64,000 nt of DNA from Ursus arctos (lineage: Eukaryota; Chordata; Mammalia; Carnivora; Ursidae), in the NCBI RefSeq assembly GCF_023065955.2, contig NW_026622786.1, positions 45,184,938 to 45,248,937 of the forward strand, in the 5' to 3' direction. The translations under genes were made by a program, and so were the position numbers. Numbering within the stretch: position 1 is the first letter of the stretch; each line of letters opens with the position of its first letter. Below the pieces are notes generated by a model, which searched no databases, was not told the DNA's origin, and was given only the letters and a program-made list of their open reading frames with translations. This document shows, one piece after another, positions 12,241 through 23,384 of this stretch.

Positions 12241-12730
12241 TAAATTACTCTTCTTGTTAGAACACAAAATACTCTCTTCCATGTGAGTCATATTATGAAA
12301 GTCCTTACTGTTCCTTTGAAATGCTTCATTATGGTTTATACCAGGGTTAGCAACAGCCACAATTTCATCCTAGGGTTACAATAGCAAGCTGTAGAGTACA
12401 GATATTTCTGTCTCATGCCATCTGTTTTCTTGATTGTTGAAATTTTTTTGCGTAAGCATATGTTGTTCTTTGTGAAACTTTTACTGTAATACCCTAATTC
12501 CCTTTATTGGATTGAAAATATTAGTACTAATTATCTTTCATAGTTAATTTATTGATTTCATAATTTTCATTGTGTTAGTTTGGATAATTTCTTAGTAAAT
12601 TCCTTTAGACTAATTTTTGTGTATCAAATAATGAATATAGAAATGCTTTTTACGTAAACTCTAAAACTATGTATCATTTTAAGTATGACTGTAAAACTGT
12701 TGGCAGATAACATTCCTTGGATGCTTGAAA
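12241..12730 (+). other. LRRIQ3 intron, unique sequence
   Basis: AT-rich with no recognised feature. Confidence 0.4.
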
Positions 12731-12734
12731 TGTT

Positions 12735-12905
12735 TGGGCCTCTGTTCTAAGTGCCTTACAAATATTCTTTCAGAACCCAACGAGGTAGTACCATTGTTGT
12801 CTCTGTCTTACAGATGAACAGGGGAGAGAGAGGTTCCTTACCCTAGAACACATAGCTAGTAAGTGGTGGAACTGGGATTTAAACCCAGGCAGTTTTTCTC
12901 CAGGG
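12735..12905 (+). mobile_element. MIR SINE
   Basis: An ancient mammalian MIR in sense orientation. It keeps CTGTTCTAAGTGCCTTACA, CTTACAGATGAACAGG, CACATAGCTAGTAAGTGG and GGGATTTAAACCCAGGCAG, all recognisable MIR consensus words. This places the region as old shared mammalian intron sequence. Confidence 0.9.
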
Positions 12906-13339
12906 TCATCACTCCTCTAGTGGAGGAAATGCATTACTTTCCCTTACAAACAGGATTCATCCATTTGTCCTCAGATAGCAAATGGTTTATGGCATTTGTA
13001 CAAGTTTGAAGCAATATCTTTATTGGCATTTTACAAGATAATTGTTTTAGGACATCAGAAAGCTTATTGTCTAGAGGTTACTTGTTCTCTGAAACTAACC
13101 TTGCCCACAACTGATGATTATTCTGTTTCTCACTTTAAAGAGAAGGAATTATTCATGCTTTGGCAGTAAGTGGGACTCATTGCTGTAAACTGCAGTATGA
13201 GCTTAATGGTTCTCTGCTGGTGACAACTATAGCATCTGACCAGGACCACTTTTAAGCCTAGTCATCTAAATTCCCTTTCGTATTCTTCCCTCACTTCTTT
13301 CCTATGCATTCAACCTCCATAGTCCCAAGCTACTTTAGG
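12906..13339 (+). other. LRRIQ3 intron, no feature recognised
   Basis: Unique-looking sequence with nothing assignable. Confidence 0.4.
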
Positions 13340-13930
13340 GGAGGAAAAAGAATTTTCCCCCTACTATCTTGAATTCTTGGCTGAGACCTTTGTAATAAAA
13401 TGCAAATTAATAAGAGAAAAATAAACAAGTTTATTAACATGTATATCTCTCATTTATACATGGGAGATAGCCAGGGAGAAAATTAGTAACTCCCTGAGAT
13501 AGCTTAGAATTCATGCTTAAGTAGCATTAATAGGGAAAGGGGAGGGAGGATGTAGACCTCTTATGAGAAAGGAAATGATTTTTAGGAAAGAAAAATAGGT
13601 CCTTAGAAGAATGATGGGAGTTTGTGACAATGATCTTCTGTATGCGGTAATCTCTCCTACTTTTTTCTCCTTCTGACCTCCTCTTTTGTGATAAAAGTCT
13701 ATCTCCCTTGTTGTTGAAACTCCTGGGGAGTGGATTTATGATAATTGAATGGCCTTTGAAGGATCTGTCTTTCAGTTAGATACTGGAGGTTTGGCATAAG
13801 CCTCTCCTTCACTTTGCTGTTTTTTAAGTGCCTACTACTCAAAATAATCCATATGCCACAGGGGTACATTTTAGGGAGGCACATCTTGAACTCTTACAGT
13901 GATATTTTGGGGTGGCATATTTTGCTATCC
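13340..13930. mobile_element. Possible ancient LTR remnant
   Basis: The texture resembles decayed mammalian LTRs: a run around ATAAACAAGTTTATTAACATG, then mixed GA-rich and T-rich sequence up to the CA repeat. I cannot name the family and see no clear ends. It could equally be unique intron. Confidence 0.25.
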
Positions 13931-13933
13931 TGA

Positions 13934-13939
13934 ACACAC

Positions 13940-13993
<54 letters not shown>
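13934..13993. repeat. (CA)n microsatellite
   Basis: About 60 nt of CA with one AA interruption near its start. It explains a spurious antisense VCVCVC reading. Confidence 0.97.
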
Positions 13994-13995
<2 letters not shown>

Positions 13996-14309
13996 AACCC
14001 AAATGCAATGAACAAAGAAACATAAGGATTAGAGGAAATCACATCTATTCTAGAAACCCATAAAGGGTAACATTTAAATAAAAGATTATTTTATAAAAGT
14101 ACTTTTAATCATAGTGAAGATTGTTTTTTCAGATACAGTGAAGATGGGACGAAGTCAAAGGTAGAAACTAGTTCTGCCTGGCTTTATGCCATTATTCGTG
14201 ATATGTATAAGCAAACAATATGAAGGAGAAGAGATTCTGCAAATCCTTTTATTTGTCAAGGGTAGTAGTGGAACAGTGGCAGATAGGATCCATTGTTACA
14301 AGTCACAGA

Positions 14310-14790
14310 ATAAATTTCATGTAAAGGCTTGGTAAAAAACAAAATTCAACTAAGTATATTTGAAGATCTAGTTGGCTTTATTAACTGACTCTTGAATCAG
14401 TTCAGCATCCCCTTTAGCAAGTAGACAGGAGCTCCAAGGAGGAGTTGTACAAAATGGAAGGCTTTTATAGGAAGTAGGGTGGGGCAAAGACGTTATTAGC
14501 AAAAAGAAAGAAAGGATTGTTCCAGGCAAGTTCACCTTTCCCTAAGTACAAGAACAGGCAGAGGGTCTTATTAGGTAGATTTACCTCATCTTCCTCTGGG
14601 GTTTGAGGAAGGCCCATGTGACAGATTACCTCATTGGTGTTGACTAGAAAATTGCTGACTGGTTACATCTGCATTTCTGGTGGAGGTTGCAACTATAGGT
14701 TAGGTATTAAGCCCCCAGTTTGGTGACTTGGCCTGGCATAAGTGACTATCTTGGGTCTGTGGTTTTCTTTTTAAACAAATCTTAGTACAG
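14310..14790 (-). mobile_element. Ancient LTR, antisense (family unassigned)
   Basis: Recalled LTR words occur in order: AATTCAACTAAGTATATTTG, GGAGCTCCAAGGAGGAGT, AAAATGGAAGGCTTTTATAGG, and a GTTCCAGGCAAGTTCACCTT centre. On the minus strand the third word reads CCTATAAAAGCC, a good TATA box, which supports an antisense LTR promoter. Ends and family are uncertain, and no internal retroviral genes are beside it. Confidence 0.45.
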
Positions 14791-15250
14791 GCAGGGTAAC
14801 AATGAATAGCAAACTGGTATGAGGCAGGACTCCTCTGTGATAGGGCAGTCAGGAACTTCAGAAACGAGCTTAGTCTCAGCTACATAACTTAACTGGAGTA
14901 GTTGAAAAGGTAGTAGAAAACTCAATATGAGAAAGTTGGCCTTTGACAGAATAGCTTTAACAAATTGAGAATATATACATGAAAGTGATGAGAAAAAAAA
15001 TATAAAACATGGAGGTGAGTTCCAGGGTATCTAGTATACATGAATAGGAATTTTAATAGAAAAATATAGCAAATTAAGGGGAAATAATGACCAAAAAATA
15101 ATTTTTTTTCCAAATGTCATGGATCTTAGTATGGAGCAAAATCTGTGAAAGAACTACATATATGTTCTTTAAAAAATCTTTGAAGTTCAACTTTCTGCTC
15201 ATGGAAGAAGGAAAAAGCAAAGTATACTTCAGGTGGTATTTTTAATATAA
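14791..15250 (+). other. LRRIQ3 intron, no feature recognised
   Basis: AT-rich sequence without assignable repeats or RNA genes. Confidence 0.4.
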
Positions 15251-15822
15251 ATCATAAGGCAAATTGAGGTGTTGGCAGGTGTACAAGTGAGGCAGAATGA
15301 AAAGCATTTGCAAAGGCACAGAGGTAGGGCTAGAGCTTGGCATAATCAACTGACAAGAGGTAATTTAGTGTTATAGTTTAGAATACATGGTTGGGCATGT
15401 CAAATGATACTGGAGACAAAAATAAGATTATTATGGCAAAGGATATTATGTGTGATACTAGGGAGACGAGGCTTTATCTTTTAAGATCTTGGGAAAATAT
15501 TTAACACTTTAGCATGATCCAATTTTCGTACTAGAGTAACTATCATATATTCCGTAATTTTGAAGTGGGGGAAATTGAATATAAAGAAATTAGTGAGGGG
15601 TGGGCCCTATCAATTTGTAAATTGGTAGAGGGTATAGTTTATAGGGAACAGATTGAAGAGATATTTATTTGATAGAAATCAGTGAATTTATTGGATGGTA
15701 AAGGGAAGGGGGAAAGGAATGTGGATTTATTTCTTAGATGACAAGGTGAAGAATAGTGTAAGTGACTACGTATGTAATGCAGTATGAGGTATGGATTGGG
15801 GATATTTTCAAATGGGTGAGAT
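15250..15822. repeat. Decayed ancient interspersed repeat, family unassigned
   Basis: GA-rich text such as GCATTTGCAAAGGCACAGAG and AGACGAGGCTTTATC resembles widespread old mammalian repeats. Related texture recurs at 16.9-17.2, 17.7-18.1 and 18.5-19.0 kb. I could not assign it with confidence. Confidence 0.35.
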
Positions 15823-15837
15823 AATTATTTCAGTTTT

Positions 15838-16036
15838 TTTTTTTTTAAGATTTCATTTATTTATTTTGAGAGTGCGAGCAGGGGAAAGCGCAGAGGGAGA
15901 GGGAGAGAGAATCTCAAGGAGACTCCACGCTGAGTGCAGAGCCAACGCAGGACTGGATTTCAACACTGAGATCAGGACTTGAGCCAAAACCAAGAGTCAG
16001 AGCTTCAATGGGCTGAGCCACCCAGGTGCCCTCCCC
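15838..16036 (-). mobile_element. CAN-SINE, older, inserted in the tail of a second SINE
   Basis: Reverse CAN-SINE with a T run, AAGATTTCATTTATTTATTTT and the head CCACCCAGGTGCCC. It has no private flanking duplication beyond T-rich sequence. The duplication AATTATTTCAGTTTT lies outside the pair (15823-15837 and 16257-16271). It therefore probably landed in the poly(A) tail of the SINE that follows. Confidence 0.85.
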
Positions 16037-16256
16037 TTTTTTTAAAAAATAAGATTTATTTATTTATTTTAGAAAGAGCATGAAGGGGGGGGGGCAGAGG
16101 GAGATGAGAGCCTTAAGCTGAGTCTGCACTGAGCATAGAGCCAGACTGCACTGAGCATAGAGCCAGACTGCTGAGCTCGATCTCACACCCTGAGATCATG
16201 ACCTGAGCTGAAACCAAGAGTTGGATGCTTAACTGATTACGCCACCCAGGCACTTC
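16037..16256 (-). mobile_element. CAN-SINE with internal 22-bp duplication
   Basis: An older reverse CAN-SINE ending CCACCCAGGCACTTC. Inside it a 22-bp unit starting CTGCACTGAGCATAGAG is repeated perfectly in tandem at 16124-16145 and 16146-16167. A 10-G run lies near 16085-16094. It shares one flanking duplication with the SINE inserted in its tail. Confidence 0.88.
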
Positions 16257-16271
16257 AATTATTTCAGTTTT

Positions 16272-17242
16272 TGACATGTAAGTAGAGAAATAGAATTGGA
16301 ATTTTATTTTATAGATTTGTAATTTAAGACGTAATTCCTAATAGGAGATACAACTACGTGGATAACCGCATATATGAGATAGTAAGATTTAGCAAAGAAG
16401 GTGATCATTTGAGGAGAATTAGCAGAGATGAAAAAGAAAGCAAGCCTAAATTACACCAATATTTAAATAGTTTGAAGATGAAAAGGAACCAGCAAAACAG
16501 ACTGAGAAATAAAAATTTCAAAGGTAGAAAAATTAGGAATATGATGTTACTGCAGCCAAGTACGAGTTGAATTACAAAAATAGGTTGACAATGTCAAATC
16601 AAACTTGGAGACCAAATATCACAATGGATAAGTTACCATTACTTAGTGATTTACTAGTCAACTAATAATTGAATACCAGTTACAAACCAGTAGTTTTCTT
16701 AGTCTAGAGTTACAGGATAAAGAAAGCTGTATTAAACTTAGTGAGTTTATGTCGCAAATGGGAAGGATAGAACAATAATTGTGTCATAGCATAAACTTGT
16801 CAAATAAAAGACCAATGAAGGCTTAGGAGAGACTTTGTTCAAGAGGATTATTGCTGTTGCAGTAGGGGGAATGCTCTAATTGATCAGCAATCTTCAAACA
16901 TCATTAAGGTTAGTCAAAAAAGGTTTTTTTCTTTTCTTGGGAAGAGTAAATAAGACTGGAAAGAACTGGTATGGGTAAGTGGGATGAAGGGGAGTGACAT
17001 GATCTGACCGTAGATCTGGGAATGTTTTATCTTGAGAGCTGCCTATCTCAGGAGAGGCCGTTAAAGGAGGGTTATGTGGTAGCTCAGGCTGCAGGTGGGC
17101 AAAAGTTCAGGGGCCTGGGGGAAGGAGAGGATCTTAACCAAAGTTTGATTTGTTCCGATTGATCAGTGGGGACAAAGCAGTTTAATCATTAAAAGGTAAA
17201 TGGGAATTTAGAGAGTCTGTAGCAGGTCTTTGTCACAGGTAA
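16272..17242 (+). other. LRRIQ3 intron with GA-rich decayed repeat texture
   Basis: No exon or RNA gene. Around 16990-17110 the words GAGTGACATGATCTGA and GTGGTAGCTCAGGCTGCAGG look like ancient repeat remnants. An ORF at 16358-16570 has no recognisable domain and is probably chance. Confidence 0.35.
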
Positions 17243-17529
17243 ACTAGAAGGGCACCAATGGGTATTAAGTAATATGGAGGAAGGGTGTTTCTTTGGAATA
17301 TACCATTTTCTGAAACAAAGGGGTGAGGAGATTGCTTAACCTCTCCTTTTTTCTAGGATCACAGGGCTCAGGTAAAACTCAAGATTGTCAAATATGACAA
17401 ATGAGTGCGGCAAAGGAAAATATTATAGAAGGATATTGAACTCAGATCAATGTCAAGAAAGGCTTCTTGGAGGAAAGAATTGAATCTCCAAAAGAGTAAG
17501 ATAGTGAGATAAGTAATTGTGAAAGGCAG
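17243..17529 (-). repeat. Left arm of 287-bp inverted repeat
   Basis: This arm is the reverse complement of 18189-18475. I counted 7 mismatches and no gaps over 287 bp (about 97.6% identity). Read on the minus strand it contains TTCCTCCAAGAAGCCTTTCTTGA, reminiscent of the L2 LINE core. The sequence itself is therefore probably an old L2 piece that was later copied in inverted orientation. Confidence 0.95.
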
Positions 17530-18188
17530 TCAAGAAACTGGAATGGTATCTGTAAAAAGGATTGAGGTGTGATTATCAGGCAATTTTCATGGGTATAAGT
17601 GGTTGGATATTGCCATTGAGGAAAGTAGCTTATGTAGGGTGAAGGGAGATGAGATTGAGGTAGAAAGGGCCTAGATCAAGAATTTTGTGTTCCAAATCAA
17701 GAAATGTGTAACTGATCTTTCAGTGATGTGCCCATGAAATATATTAAGCAGGGATGCCATATGATCAGATTTGCATTGTGGAAAGTTCACTCTAGCAGTA
17801 GTGCATATTATGATTCAAAGGGAGTGGGGGAATGGGGATTATATCAGATATCAGGACATTTTTAGCAAGCTAAGGAAGTGATAAAGATATGCAATAAAGC
17901 AATGGCAGAAATTAGAAGAAAAGGGAGAAGTCAGACAGATATGGAGATATTGAATATATAGGATCTAGAAACATTTGAGTATAAAGAAGCATAAGAAAAA
18001 AGAGAGCTTAGGGTGGTTCCAGAATTTCTGAGTATGGGCACTAGTACCATTTATTAAGAGCATATGAGAAAGCAGTTTGAGAAGGAAGATTCATGTTTGG
18101 GAAAGCTGAATTTAACTGGCTGTCGGTTTGATCATACTGTTCTTTAGCTCAATAGAGAGTTCAGGCCTAATGACAGAAATCTGGGAAT
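17530..18188. other. 659-bp spacer between inverted-repeat arms
   Basis: GA-rich, with decayed-repeat words such as AAGCAGGGATGCCATATGAT and ATGATCAGATTTGCATTGTG. No ORF or RNA gene recognised. It would form the loop if the arms paired. Confidence 0.6.
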
Positions 18189-18475
18189 CTGCCTTTCTCA
18201 ATTACTTATCTCACTGTCTTACTCTTTTGGAGATTCAATTCTTTCCTCCAAGAAGCCTTTCTTGACATTGATCTGAGTTCAGTATCCTTCTATAATATTA
18301 TCATTTGCCGCACTCATTTGTCATATTTGACAATCTTGAGTTTTACCTGAGCCCTGTGATCCTAGAAAACAGGAAAGGTTAAGCAATCTCCTCACCCCTT
18401 TGTTTCAGAAAATGGTATATTCCAAAGAAACACCCTTCCTCCATATTACTTAATACCCATTGGTGCCCTTCTAGT
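18189..18475 (+). repeat. Right arm of 287-bp inverted repeat (L2-like)
   Basis: Inverted partner of 17243-17529, of equal length. In this orientation it reads like the L2 3' region (CTTTCCTCCAAGAAGCC). The mismatches fall singly and are not clustered at the ends. The flanks outside both arms do not match, so the duplication boundaries are sharp. Confidence 0.95.
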
Positions 18476-20010
18476 AGGTAAGTACTGAAGCTATGAATTA
18501 GGTACAATGACCTGGACAATGTGTTCAGATTGAGAAGAGACAGGTGAAGAAAATCCTTTCAATGTGACATCAGGCAGGGTGTGGCTAGGTATTTAAAAAG
18601 ACCAGAAATAAACAGGAGTTACAGAAAAACTAGGAGGAGTGGTTTACGGAAGCTGAGGGAAGTATTTGAAGGAGGAATATCCAATGTAAAAGTATCAAAT
18701 ACGTTGGTAGGGGTAAAATCCAGTGAATTGAGATACAGAAAAGGAGAAGGTAGGGACAGCAAATATGAAATTCTATCTCAAGAATTTGGCCTCTTAATGA
18801 AAGTTAAATGCAAAGGATGGAGGGTTGGGATAAGTGTGGTTGTTTATATGGGTGCATTTTAAAGATGGGAACTGACAGTAGAAGATAATAGTGAAACAGA
18901 GAGAGATGGGACTTAACAGCAATGGAGTGCCTATCTTGGACAGGAAGGGAAGTATTTCTTGTTTTGAGATTGAATAGAAGGCATTTCTACTCAGAATAGG
19001 TAGGAATATAATTAAATGGGAATATAGTTAAATTTAGGTAATAATGGAGGAGAGTTAGTTAATGGAGTTCAGACTTGATGGCCCTGTTTCCTCTGTGAAG
19101 AGATGTTTAGGGAGTGCTAGGGAAAAGGCTTAAAGAGTATTGAGAACAGTACTGAACACTTGCAATAGCTCCTGTTGGAAATGGAAGCAAGCCAGGACCA
19201 AGTAAAGCATTTGCTAATTAGCAATAAATGTTTGTAAATATAAAATAGCACTAATTTGCAAGGCTTTGTGATTTTTTTTTTCCTGGCAGTACATAGCTGA
19301 TTGAGTGTGTAGGCAGAAAAGGGGACATGAAGTGATAGGGTTGGTAATTTTCAGGGTAGGTGCCTTACAAACAATATAAAATTTAGGTTTTTAATGTATA
19401 ATCCTTACATATAAAACATAAATAAAGTATCTTTATTTCTAGCCAAATGATCAGTGGGATGTAGGGAGTATATGATCCCAAATCTAAAATTTTGCAGGAA
19501 CAGAGATCTTAGAGATAATTTCTTTAAAGGCACTATAGAATATTTCTCTCCAGGGGAGTGAGCTGTATCATAATAAAAGTGTCCAACATTCTAGTTAAGC
19601 TGCAACAAAATTTTGAACTATTGTAAATTATTCTGTGATTCCAACATATGTCAGTTTCCTATAGGAAACCACAGAATACTATTAGAGTTTCATTGGATAC
19701 CTATTCATGCCACCACCGTTTAAAGATCAACATGATTATGGTCAAAATTTTGTATTTATAGTATCAGATTGCGAAAAGAATCTAGAATGAATAAATTTAT
19801 CATCAGGGGTCTTGCATTTTGTGTAGAAAATTGAAATTATTTTGTGCTACTAATTCTTGATATTATGATCTAATGAAATAGATATGAAAATGTATTTATT
19901 ATTTAACTGTTATGCCTACAAGACACTTGTGAACATTTTAATAGTTTATATTATTAGACTAGCAATTTTAAAATGTCCCTTGGAAATACTTTCATGAAAT
20001 ATAAATATTA
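18476..20010 (+). other. LRRIQ3 intron up to the IQ exon
   Basis: GA-rich old-repeat texture to about 19150, then unique AT-rich sequence to the splice acceptor. An ORF at 18581-18862 is basic and low in complexity, with no domain, and is probably chance. Confidence 0.4.
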
Positions 20011-20030
20011 AATATATTTTCTTTATACAG
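20011..20030 (+). other. Splice acceptor of LRRIQ3 IQ exon
   Basis: A TTTTCTTTATACAG acceptor ends the 17.1 kb intron. The frame after it continues the preceding exon in phase 0. Confidence 0.8.
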
Positions 20031-20164
20031 GGATCGACCTATGATGATGAGCTTAATAATATCAAACACATTATTTCAAAAATTAATGAAATTCTGGCTC
20101 ATAATTCACCGGTTTTGATTGTTCAGAGATGGATACGTGGTTTCTTAGTTCGGAAAAACATGAG
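20031..20164 (+). CDS. LRRIQ3: LRRIQ3 internal exon, IQ calmodulin-binding motif
   Basis: Internal exon of 134 nt, entered in phase 0 and ended after 44 codons plus two bases (AG). The acceptor is preceded by a pyrimidine-rich TTTCTTTATACAG and followed at 20165 by the donor GTATGT. The peptide begins GSTYDDELNNIKHI and contains an exact IQ consensus, VQRWIRGFLVR, coded by 20121-20153 (I/L/V-Q-x3-R-G-x3-R/K). This is the calmodulin or calmodulin-like light-chain binding element that gives the gene its name. It lacks a usable ATG near its start and is too short to appear as a long ORF. The frame joins that of the upstream exon directly. The two trailing bases require the next exon to supply one base, which fits a serine or arginine codon; that exon was not found in the window. 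Confidence 0.9.
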
Positions 20165-20170
20165 GTATGT
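20165..20170 (+). other. Splice donor GTATGT
   Basis: A strong GTATGT donor follows ATGAG. It fixes the exon end at two bases into a codon. Confidence 0.85.
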
Positions 20171-21765
20171 TTTCTTTCTTTACTATTTGAATATTAAAAT
20201 AAGATAATAAGAAAATCAGTGATAAAAAGGCAATTTTGCAATAATATACATTTTTGTATTCTCTATCTAAATGGTATTTCATAGACTATTTGAACTAGTT
20301 TTAAGGAAAATACCACATACTCTATGGCAATATTATAATATTTAGCATAATCTCAACTGATACTTTTATTTTTTATTTTAAATTCACCATATAAATAGCT
20401 AATCAATAACGTTCTTATTAATCATTGTTTAATGCAGATAGGTTTCTGTTATTAAACTTAAAAATATCAGTGAAAATATTGAATTTCTCTCATATAATGA
20501 GATTTAATAGAAATATAAGCTGTGTACTATATAATGGGATACAATAGGAATACAAATCATGAAATATGTAAAGATTACATATTTTGGGGGGATGGGAAGA
20601 TAATTTTGCTGAAATATCTGCTACCACATCAATCTACATATCCTTTGGTTAGTTGTTTTTTCCTCTCTCTGTTTCCTGTATTCCTTTCCAATGGCTGGCA
20701 TTTGCAAATAGAGGAAAACTTTTCTTGCAAGAATCTCTCAACATTTTAATTGGGGAGATAAGGTAGGATACTCTGCCATCAATTTATTTATATTAGTTGC
20801 GCCAAACATCAAACATATGAAAAAAATAAATAAGTATTCTCATATAGTTACTCTCTACTGCTAAATGGCAGAGTTCAGAAGACAGAAATGAGATTAGGTA
20901 GGATTAAATAGATCTAAAGTTGGGCAATGGGCATTCCCTGAGAAAGCAAGATCAGGAAGTTTCACTGAAATGATACTCAACATTCTGTGGTTAGGCTGAG
21001 AAAATATTCTCCTCCATTGATCTGGATGTGCTAAATCACAGATTGCAATAGCCCTGATAAAGAGAAATAAGTATGAGGGACAAGTAGCAAAACTGACCAT
21101 AATATAGTACCTGCAACTTCCAAGGAAGAGGTCCCATATGCTTTTCAAACCAAAGTCAAAGTGCAAGAGAGAGTGGGCTCACAAGTTAGGGCACATAAAA
21201 TGATTTGGAATAAAAGATATGAGAAAGTTCAGACAGTTTCTGACAGGTGTATGTTTATTTAAAATATTATATCTATTTTGTATGTTCCATTTAAGTTTAG
21301 TATGCATTTTACATGAGATAAACATCTAATTAAAGGGACTTGTCTTTAGTTTATGCCCCTGAGATTGAGTTTTTCTCTCTTAGAATCAAGATTTCCTCTA
21401 ATATTCATGTAACATGAAACAAAAACCTTATGCATGGAAATAATTTCTGAAAATTTAGCATGAGTGAACAGAATTTGAATGAGCTTTGTGGAAAGAGACA
21501 TCAGTAATAATAATAGAGCACAGTGGCTCAAGGCAGACTGATGTGAATTATTTTTCTCTTTAAAATGCTGTCCAATTAGGCCCATTACTTTCCTCATATG
21601 TTGAATGGTAGAAAGCAGGGGCTAAAAGCAGGACTTATTTACTCTTTGCTTGTGGGAATTAAAATCATGAATATAAAGCATAGCAATTCTTATTAGCTGC
21701 TATATTTTCAACATCACCATTGTTGTTATAACTTGTGCTTTCTGCATTATTTGACTCCATGAGAT
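20171..21765 (+). other. LRRIQ3 downstream intron, unique sequence
   Basis: No repeat or exon recognised in about 1.6 kb. The short ORFs on both strands lack motifs. Confidence 0.4.
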
Positions 21766-21769
21766 ACAT

Positions 21770-22095
21770 ATTCTTTTTTTTCGTTTTTTGATTCTTATTC
21801 CCTTCTAATTATATTTGCAACAGCATACACATAGTGATCTTTCAAAAATATTCATCTAATTTCATTCAACATCTTAAAATCCTCCAGTTGTTCCCATTTT
21901 GTTTAGGCAAATGGCTGGGATATTTGCCCCTACACTGTCATTATCATGAGCACTTAACATGCTATATTACAGTTGTCTGTATAATTATCTCTATCTCCAG
22001 ATGTATTATACATTCTCTATCTCTAGTATATAACAGAGTGCTTGACATATGTTAGGTGCTCAAAACATAGTTTGCTCAGTTGATAAATATATAAA
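21770..22095 (+). mobile_element. L2 LINE 3' end
   Basis: The order of words matches an L2 3' end. It runs from an AAATCCTCCAGTTGTTCCC-like stretch (CTCCAGTGGCTCCC in the consensus) to GAGTGCTTGACATATGTTAG, GTGCTCAAAACA and TGATAAATAT. Decayed and non-coding. Confidence 0.7.
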
Positions 22096-22440
22096 TAGAT
22101 TGTGGAAGCTAGAATCAGAAAAGTGTGTCTGGATTCATCTATGGGAAAGTGAAAACAGAAAGGAACTGGGCAACACACAAAGCTGCTCTGCGAGTGCCTA
22201 TGGATTCCCCCAACCTAAAAGTACAAATGATTAGTCCTCTCATATGTCTATTTCCAGCCATGAGAGATATCTCCCCACACCCAAATACTTTGCACCATGC
22301 TTGAAAACTGTTCCTTAAACAGCTTGAAATTTTATGTACAGAGTTGAAATATCATATACTGCCTAAATTTAGAAAACTGTTATCATTAATGCTATTACCT
22401 TTTAAAGTAATGGTACTTACAATATCGATGAAACAGAGCA
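22096..22440 (+). other. LRRIQ3 intron, unique sequence
   Basis: Nothing assignable. The stretch ends at the target site of the large L1. Confidence 0.4.
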
Positions 22441-22833
22441 AGAGAGGTACACTTTTTAATTTTTAAAAATATTTTAGTTTCAGTATAATTTAACATAACG
22501 GTGTTAAGTCAGTTTCAGGTGCACAATACAGTGCTTCAACCATTATACAAATTACTCAGTGCTTATCATAAGTGTACTCTTAATCCCCTTCACTTATTTC
22601 ACCCATCCCCTCAACTCCCCTCTGGTAACCATCAGTTTCTTCTTTGTAGTTAAGAGTCTGTTTCTTGATTTGTCTTTTTTTTCTTTGTTTCCTAAATTCT
22701 ACATACCAGTGAAATTATATGCTATTTGTCTTTGTCTGACTGAATTGTTTCCCTTAGCATTATGCCTTCTAGATCCATCCATGTTGTGTATGTAGATGGC
22801 AAGATTTCATTCTTTTTTATGGCTGAGTAATAC

Positions 22834-22870
22834 TGTGTGTGTGTGTGTGTGTGGTGTGTATACACACACC
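22834..22870. repeat. (TG)n/(CA)n microsatellite inside L1
   Basis: A TG run followed by GTGTATACACACACC, giving an imperfect palindrome. It sits at the same L1 position as the microsatellite at 37675-37720. Confidence 0.9.
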
Positions 22871-23175
22871 ACTTTTACTTTATTCATTCATTTATCAATA
22901 GACACTTGGGTTGCTTTCATAATTTGGCTAATGTAAATATTGCTGTAGTAAACATAGGGGTGTTTCAGATTAGTGTTTTCGTACTCTTTGGGTAAATACC
23001 CAGTAGTGCAATTACTGGATCACATGGTAATTCTAATTTTAATTTTTTGAGCAAGCTCCAATCTGTTTTCCACAGTGGCTGTACTAGTTTGCGTTCCTAC
23101 CAACAGTGCACGAGGGTTCTTTTTTCTCCATATCTTCACCAACACTTGTTTCTTGTGTTTTTGATTTTAGCCATT

Positions 23176-23384
23176 CTCTTTTTTAATTTTTTAAATATTT
23201 TTATTCTTTATCTATTTGACAGAGAGAGAGGCAGTGAGAGAGGAAACACAAACGGGGGAGTGGGAGAGGGAGAAGCAGGCTTCCCACTGAGCAGGGAGCC
23301 CAATGAGGGGCTCAGTCCTAGAATGCTGGGATCATGACTTGAGATGAAGGCAGATGCTTAACAACTGAGCCACCAATGTGCCCC
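23176..23384 (-). mobile_element. CAN-SINE in L1
   Basis: Reverse CAN-SINE with GACAGAGAGAGAGGCAGTG and a mutated head (CCACCAATGTGCCCC). Perfect 14-bp flanking duplication TGATTTTAGCCATT at 23162-23175 and 23385-23398. The head mutation and weaker T-run side suggest it is older than the other copies. Confidence 0.93.

Noticed and set aside
13839..14042. Antisense ORF rich in VCVCVC
   Set aside because: It is only the CA microsatellite read in frame.
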